DNA from: Rhodococcus sp. SMB37
GTDB lineage: Bacteria; Actinomycetota; Actinomycetes; Mycobacteriales; Mycobacteriaceae
Assembly: GCF_004345605.1 (NCBI RefSeq)
Contig: NZ_SLVY01000012.1
Span: 1 to 64,000 of the forward strand
Length of the DNA stretch: 64,000 nucleotides
Direction of reading: 5' to 3'
Shown here: in pieces, positions 59,807-64,000 of the stretch
Layout: the number at the start of each line of letters is the position of its first letter
How positions within the stretch are numbered: position 1 is the first letter of the stretch
Notes under the pieces: generated by a model
Seen by the model: only the letters and a program-made list of their open reading frames with translations
Told to the model about the DNA's origin: nothing
Database searches by the model: none
Position numbers and translations under genes: made by a program

Positions 59807-59870
59807 GCGAGACGCCGGAACACGGGCGGCAGGAGCCGCGCCGCGTGTCCGAGCGCCGGGGATTACCGGG

Positions 59871-60998
59871 TCAGCCCGCGATCTCGTGCAGACCCGACTG
59901 CTCGTCGTCGTTGTCCCCGCTCAGGATGCCCTTCTGCAGCGCCCCGAACACGGCCAGGCCCTGACCGACCATGCCGGAGATGGTGTCGTTGACACCTTCC
60001 TGACCGTTGAGGATGGTCAGGTTGGAGTTGGCCAGGCCCTTCGCTGCGGCCTCCACGATGAGCGGCAACTGCTCGATCAGCGTTTGATCCAGCGCGACAC
60101 GACCGTTGGAGGCGGCGGCCTCGGCCAGGATCCGGATTTCCTCGGCCTTCGCCTTGGCCAGGATCTCGGTCTCGCGGGCCTTCGCCTCGGCCGGCTTGAT
60201 GACCTCGCTCTGCAGTTGCTTCTCCCGCAGTTCCGCCTGTTTGATGGCCAGTTCCGACTGCGCCTCGAGGACCTCGCGCTGCGCGGTGGCCTGCGCGAGG
60301 GGTCCGGCCTGCGCGGACTCCGCTTTGGCGCGGTCGGTCTCGGCCTGGATCTCCGATTCTTTGATTGCGGTCTCGCGTGTGTACTCGGCCTGCCGGCGAC
60401 GGGATTCCTGCTGCGCTTCGGCGGAGGCCCGATCTGCTTCTGCCTGCGCGATCTTCGCTTCCCGCTCGACTTGCGCGAGGTGCGGTGCGCGCAACGAGTC
60501 GATGTAGCCCGAGCCGCAGTCGTCGATGGACCGGATCTGCATCGAATCCACGATCAGACCCATACGGCCCATCTCCACATTGGAGCTGTCGAGCACCTGT
60601 GAGGCGAGGACTTCACGCTGACGGATGATCTGTTCGACCGTCATCGAACCGATGATGGACCGCAGGTGACCGGCGAAGATCTCCCCGACGGTGCCGGCCA
60701 TCGCGCCTTTCTGCGAGGACAGGAAACGCTGCGCGGCGTTGACGATCGATTCGTTGTCGTTGCCCACCTTGAATGCGACCACCGCACTGACCGACAGTTC
60801 CACCCCTTGGGTGGTCACGCAGGTTTCCTTGATGAGGGCCTCGTGCAGGTCCAGCGACAGGATGTCTGCTTTACGCAGGACCGGGATCACGAACGCACCC
60901 TGACCGGTGACCACACGGAACGGTGCCCCGTCGCCCCCTCGACTCCCACCGGAAATGAGCAGGGCCTCGTTGGGGGCGGGCACTCGATAGCCGAACAT
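59871..60998 (-). CDS. Flotillin-like SPFH protein
   Basis: The 375-residue protein has an SPFH/band-7 domain (about residues 5-160) followed by a long coiled-coil rich in Ala, Glu, Lys and Arg (REAKIAQAEADRASAEAQQESRRRQAEY onward) and a C-terminal Gly/Asn-rich end. Flotillins scaffold membrane microdomains. It lacks an N-terminal hydrophobic segment, as in eukaryotic flotillin-1, so it must bind the membrane peripherally. GAGGAG precedes the ATG. It is the last gene of the operon exonuclease-nfeD-flotillin on the minus strand. Confidence 0.93.
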   Translation of the reverse strand: MFGYRVPAPNEALLISGGSRGGDGAPFRVVTGQGAFVIPVLRKADILSLDLHEALIKETCVTTQGVELSVSAVVAFKVGNDNESIVNAAQRFLSSQKGAMAGTVGEIFAGHLRSIIGSMTVEQIIRQREVLASQVLDSSNVEMGRMGLIVDSMQIRSIDDCGSGYIDSLRAPHLAQVEREAKIAQAEADRASAEAQQESRRRQAEYTRETAIKESEIQAETDRAKAESAQAGPLAQATAQREVLEAQSELAIKQAELREKQLQSEVIKPAEAKARETEILAKAKAEEIRILAEAAASNGRVALDQTLIEQLPLIVEAAAKGLANSNLTILNGQEGVNDTISGMVGQGLAVFGALQKGILSGDNDDEQSGLHEIAG

Positions 60999-61009
60999 TC
61001 GGACTCCTC

Positions 61010-61070
61010 TGTGTTGGGTACTGCTGTGTTGAGTACTGCTCTGTTATGAACTGCCTCGTTGGGTCTTGCC
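61010..61070. repeat. 15-bp tandem repeats across the nfeD stop and flotillin leader
   Basis: TGTGTTGGGTACTGC (61010-61024) and TGTGTTGAGTACTGC (61025-61039) are near-identical, followed by two degenerate copies to 61070. On the minus strand they run through the end of the NfeD-like gene, its TAA stop and the ribosome-binding region of the flotillin gene. Confidence 0.65.
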
Positions 61071-61298
61071 TGTCTCTCTGTCGAAATTCAGGTCCAGCCA
61101 CGGCTCGACGTCCAAAGCGCGGCCACCTCGGTCGGCGACCACCAGGACGGTGGACATTGTGGGCAGCGGCTGCGCGGACCACGCGGTGTAGGTCTCGCGG
61201 CCACCACGGATCGTCAATTCCACCTGTCCGGGTCCGTCGGCCCCGCGTGTGGCCAGGGTGAGCCGTCCGATCTTCCCGATCGGATTCTGGTCGGTCAT
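61044..61298 (-). CDS. Small NfeD-like OB-fold protein
   Basis: The 84-residue protein looks like the C-terminal OB-fold domain of NfeD: GKIGRLTLATRGADGPGQVELTIRGGRETYTAWSAQPLPTMSTVLVVADRGGRALDVEPW. NfeD proteins usually sit beside flotillins, and here the gene is directly between the exonuclease gene (6 bp) and the flotillin gene. It lacks the usual transmembrane part, so it is a minimal, soluble version. The assignment rests on the fold pattern and the neighbour. Its stop lies inside 15-bp tandem repeats. Confidence 0.75.
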   Translation of the reverse strand: MTDQNPIGKIGRLTLATRGADGPGQVELTIRGGRETYTAWSAQPLPTMSTVLVVADRGGRALDVEPWLDLNFDRETGKTQRGSS

Positions 61299-61304
61299 GC
61301 GGGG

Positions 61305-62279
61305 TTACTGTCCGGCGAGGGCCGTGGTGAGCGACCCCACGGCCCGGTCGACACCCCACCGCTGCGCGAGCGCGGTCAACGCATCCGGATCCGCCGGCGA
61401 CGACGGCAACTCGTCGGACTTCGAGCATCGCACCGGCGCGTCGGTGGCCACCCGCACCACCGGCATCGCCACATCGAGATAGTCGGACGCAGCGACGAGC
61501 TTGCTGCGCATGCCCTTCGCGAGCGACGTCGACTCGTCGAGCGCCGCCGCGCGCACCGCCGCGAGCGACCCGTACTGCATCAGCAGCCCGGACGCGGTCT
61601 TGTCCCCGATGCCTTTGACACCGGGTAACCCGTCCGACGGGTCGCCGCGCAGCACCGCGAGTTCGGCGTAGGCGGCGCCGGCACGGTCCAGGGGCACCCC
61701 GTATTTGTCCGCGACCAGCGCCGGGTCGTACAACTCGGCTTTCGCCAGGCCTCGACCCACATACAGCACCCGCACGGGTACGGGGGTGTCGGTGACGACC
61801 TGCAGCAGATCACGGTCGCCGCTGACCACCACCACCGGATCGGTACGTTCGGTCGCGGCGAGAGTGCCCATCACGTCGTCGGCTTCGAAACCGTCGGCGC
61901 CGCCGGTAGCGATGCCTGCAGCGGCGAGGATGTCGAGGATCACCGGGATCTGCGGACTCAGCGCCGGCGGGACGTCTTCGACGGTGCCGTCGAGAGAGTC
62001 GGCAGCGACACGGTGCGCCTTGTAGCTGGGCACCGCCGCGACCCGGAATGCGGGCCTCCAGTCCAGATCCAGGCAGGCGACCATCCGGGTGGGGCGATGG
62101 CGGCGAATCAACGTCGCAACCATGTCGACGAACCCGCGGATCGCGTTGACAGGGGTGCCGTCGGGGCCGGTGATGGAATCGGGCACGCCGTAGAACGCGC
62201 GGAACCACAGACCAGCGCTGTCGAGCAGCAACAACGACGACGTCCGGGTGTCGAGTGCGGAAATGTCGGGTTCGGTCAC
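61305..62279 (-). CDS. 5'-3' exonuclease, FEN/PolI N-domain family (Rv2090-like)
   Basis: This 324-residue flap-endonuclease-like protein resembles the 5'-3' exonuclease part of DNA polymerase I. Motifs: [43 protein letters not shown] with the metal Asp cluster, and a helix-three-turn-helix [16 protein letters not shown]. It corresponds to Rv2090. I prefer the GTG at 62279 because CAGGAT is seven bases upstream; an ATG at 62288 would add three residues and overlaps that -10. It is divergent from pepE, 44 bp away. Confidence 0.93.
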   Translation of the reverse strand: MTEPDISALDTRTSSLLLLDSAGLWFRAFYGVPDSITGPDGTPVNAIRGFVDMVATLIRRHRPTRMVACLDLDWRPAFRVAAVPSYKAHRVAADSLDGTVEDVPPALSPQIPVILDILAAAGIATGGADGFEADDVMGTLAATERTDPVVVVSGDRDLLQVVTDTPVPVRVLYVGRGLAKAELYDPALVADKYGVPLDRAGAAYAELAVLRGDPSDGLPGVKGIGDKTASGLLMQYGSLAAVRAAALDESTSLAKGMRSKLVAASDYLDVAMPVVRVATDAPVRCSKSDELPSSPADPDALTALAQRWGVDRAVGSLTTALAGQ

Positions 62280-62310
62280 GGACCTCATCCTGCCATCTGT
62301 GCTCGGGCAT

Positions 62311-62316
62311 TAGGCT
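62311..62316 (+). promoter_or_regulatory. -10 hexamer for a leaderless pepE transcript
   Basis: TAGGCT lies seven bases before the ATG at 62324, in the 44-bp gap shared with the divergent exonuclease operon. Confidence 0.55.
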
Positions 62317-62323
62317 CGACGAC

Positions 62324-63454
62324 ATGAGCACCGCTGAGTCCCGCTTCCCCGCCGTCCGCTACGGAGCCCGACTGCGCCGCGCCGCCGAACTCGGTGCCGC
62401 CGCCGGACTCGATGCGCTCCTGATCACCCCCGGCCCGGACCTGCGCTATCTGATCGGGTCCCGCGCCGAATCGTTCGAACGCCTCACCTGCCTGGTGATA
62501 CCCACCGACGGGTCGACCGCCGCGGTGGTCGTGCCGCGCCTGGAACTGGCGTCGCTGAACGAGTCCGCCGTCACCGAACTCGCACTGCCGGTACGCGACT
62601 GGGTGGACGGGCAGAACCCGTATGCGATCGTCGCGGAATTCGTCCCCGTCGGGGGGAAGGTCGCGGTGGCCGACGCGATGCCGGCTCTGCATCTGGTGCC
62701 GCTCGCCGCGACATTCGATCACGTCCCGGTGCTCGCGACGCCGGTGATCCGGGATCTGCGCATGATCAAGGACAGCGACGAGATCGAGGCGCTGCGCCGC
62801 GCCGGCGCCGCCATCGACCGCGTGCACGCCCGGATGGGGGAATGGCTGCGCCCGGGCCGCACCGAAGCGCAGGTCGCCGCGGACATCTCCGCCGCGATCA
62901 TCGCCGAAGGCCACACCGAGGCCGCCTTCGTGATCGTCGGGTCGGGTCCGCACGGCGCCGACCCACACCACGAGGTCTCCGACCGGGTCATCAGCACCGG
63001 GGACATCGTGGTCATCGACATCGGCGGTCCGGTCGAACCGGGCTACAACTCCGATTCGACCCGCACCTACAGCATCGGCGAACCGGATTCCGCGGCCGCC
63101 GAGAAGATCGCGTTGCTCGAGGCTGCGCAGCAGGCCGCGGTCGATGCCGTGAAGCCGGGGGCGCGCGCCGAGGACATCGACGCCGCAGCCCGCGATCTGC
63201 TCGCCGCCGAGGGCCTCGCGGAGGTGTTCGTGCACCGCACCGGGCACGGCATCGGCCTGTCGGTGCACGAAGAGCCGTACATCGTCGGCGGCAACACCGA
63301 ACCGCTGCGGGCGGGCATGGCGTTCAGCATCGAACCGGGCATCTACTTCCGCGGCGAATGGGGTGCCCGCATCGAGGACATCGTCATCGTCACCGATGAC
63401 GGCTGCGAGCCGGTCAATCGGCGTCCGCACGGGCTGACGGTATTACCGGGCTGA
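62324..63454 (+). CDS. pepE: Xaa-Pro dipeptidase/aminopeptidase, M24 family
   Basis: This 376-residue peptidase releases residues next to proline. The creatinase-like N-terminal domain (LDALLITPGPDLRYLIGSRAESFERL) precedes a pita-bread domain with metal ligands in VVIDIGGPVEPGYNSDSTRTY (two Asp), RTGHGIGLSVHEEP (His), FSIEPGIYF (Glu) and RIEDIVIV (Glu). It matches Rv2089c in position. The longer frame from 62255 is rejected because the leaderless -10 is at 62311. Its end overlaps the 3' end of the convergent radical SAM gene by 41 bp. Confidence 0.95.
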   Translation: MSTAESRFPAVRYGARLRRAAELGAAAGLDALLITPGPDLRYLIGSRAESFERLTCLVIPTDGSTAAVVVPRLELASLNESAVTELALPVRDWVDGQNPYAIVAEFVPVGGKVAVADAMPALHLVPLAATFDHVPVLATPVIRDLRMIKDSDEIEALRRAGAAIDRVHARMGEWLRPGRTEAQVAADISAAIIAEGHTEAAFVIVGSGPHGADPHHEVSDRVISTGDIVVIDIGGPVEPGYNSDSTRTYSIGEPDSAAAEKIALLEAAQQAAVDAVKPGARAEDIDAAARDLLAAEGLAEVFVHRTGHGIGLSVHEEPYIVGGNTEPLRAGMAFSIEPGIYFRGEWGARIEDIVIVTDDGCEPVNRRPHGLTVLPG

Positions 63455-64000
63455 GCGGCAACCGCAGGCCGGCGGGGATGCGTTCGACGATACCGCCGGC
63501 GAACACCTCGTAGAGCGGCAGCGTCTCGAGATGCACATATCCGATGTGGCAGTCACACACCGCATTCGGGCAGGGACGTGGCCGAAGTGCGCGCAGGTAC
63601 GTGCCGTCGTAGAGGTTGCCGAGCGGCGCCGCGACGAAATGACAGCGTCGTGCCAGCCCGTCACCGTCGACACTGATCACGCTGTCCCCGGTGCGGCACG
63701 GCAGACCCGCCGCCGGGTGCGGGTGCGCCGAGTACCCGAACAGTGGATCGAGCGCGGTCCACACCGCTTCCTCGGCCGGGTCGTAACTGCGGCCTTCTTC
63801 GGCGTTGACCCACAGATAAGTGTGCTGAGGTAGTGCCGCGCGCAGCGCGCGTGCGGCGTCGAGGTTGTCGGCGAGTCCGACGATCCCCACCGAATGCCGG
63901 ATCCCGATCGCGTCGAGTTCGGCGGTGCGCGTCACGAATTTCTCGAGGGTGGTTTCACCGGGATGGTAGGTGCACCACAGGGCGAGCCGGGTGGGGTCGG
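63414..64000 (-). CDS. STM4011-type radical SAM protein, truncated at window edge
   Basis: The minus-strand frame is open to the window end, so only the C-terminal 194 residues are seen. They end with SVISVDGDGLARRCHFVAAPLGNLYDGTYLRALRPRPCPNAVCDCHIGYVHLETLPLYEVFAGG, a Cys-rich SPASM-like segment that I associate with the STM4011 radical SAM family; the preceding WCTYHPGETTLEKFVTRTAELDAIGIRHSVGIVG fits the barrel of the radical SAM domain. The CxxxCxxC motif would be outside the window. The substrate is unknown; STM4011 genes usually have companions (STM4012-STM4015), to be sought beyond 64000. Confidence 0.7.
   Translation of the reverse strand, partial: DPTRLALWCTYHPGETTLEKFVTRTAELDAIGIRHSVGIVGLADNLDAARALRAALPQHTYLWVNAEEGRSYDPAEEAVWTALDPLFGYSAHPHPAAGLPCRTGDSVISVDGDGLARRCHFVAAPLGNLYDGTYLRALRPRPCPNAVCDCHIGYVHLETLPLYEVFAGGIVERIPAGLRLPLSPVIPSARADAD

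Overview
The window is high-GC actinobacterial DNA, most likely from a Rhodococcus or a close mycolic-acid-producing relative. The evidence is the Pup-proteasome locus with an ARC/Mpa ATPase ending in QYL, frequent GTG starts, GTGA/ATGA stop-start overlaps, and gene order that follows the Mycobacterium tuberculosis Rv2125-Rv2089 segment almost gene for gene (PAC2, metH, hisE, hisG, trmI, lppK, arc, dop, pup, prcB, prcA, pafA, pafB, pafC, tatA, tatC, helY, Rv2091-like, 5'-3' exonuclease, pepE). This is judged from recalled family features and synteny, not from a database search.

Layout. 1-19.3 kb is a mixed metabolic region: a possible transposase tail at the left edge, an HSL-type esterase, a rifampin phosphotransferase (rph), a divergent HxlR regulator / NAD(P)H-quinone oxidoreductase pair, a Nudix hydrolase, aminopeptidase N followed at once by a tyrosine recombinase, a GT39-type membrane protein, phosphoketolase, an IS605-type TnpB remnant, and a minus-strand disaccharide cluster (otsB, GH65, beta-phosphoglucomutase-like HAD). 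19.3-22.1 kb holds a type II lumazine synthase, an MFS exporter and a PAC2 protein. 22.2-31.4 kb is metH, a HAD phosphatase, TrhO, an RluA-type pseudouridine synthase, hisE, hisG, a thioesterase and trmI. 31.4-48.1 kb is the protein-degradation and export core: lppK-like lipoprotein, arc, a Ddn-like gene, dop, pup, prcB, prcA, a PAP2-diacylglycerol kinase fusion on the opposite strand, pafA, pafB, pafC, tatA, tatC, helY and a DUF4333 protein. 48.2-55.2 kb is accessory: small regulators, a PLP dehydratase-like enzyme, katG, an XRE-cupin/methyltransferase pair, DinB and an epoxide-hydrolase-like lipoprotein. 55.3-59.2 kb is a decaying island with a truncated CYP102-like P450, an alpha/beta-hydrolase remnant, a frameshifted SRPBCC gene, a KfrA-like coiled-coil gene and an AT-rich segment with striking inverted repeats. 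59.2-64.0 kb returns to the conserved backbone: a lone maltokinase N-cap protein, a flotillin / NfeD-domain / exonuclease operon, pepE, and a truncated STM4011-type radical SAM gene.

How the genes work together. Dop deamidates Pup, PafA ligates it to substrates, ARC unfolds pupylated proteins and feeds them into the PrcBA core, and PafBC is the neighbouring WYL-type DNA-damage regulator. TatA and TatC form a Tat translocase module. OtsB, GH65 and the HAD mutase look like one route for making or recycling trehalose-type disaccharides.

Two observations recur. Eleven genes lack a visible Shine-Dalgarno and instead have a TANNNT -10 hexamer exactly 6-7 nt before the start codon, which predicts leaderless transcripts. 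The most unusual unexplained DNA is the AT-rich 57.44-57.67 kb segment, with paired operator-like repeats and a perfect 18-bp inverted repeat, next to decayed genes. I found no CRISPR array, no tRNA or rRNA gene, and no clear multi-gene defence system.
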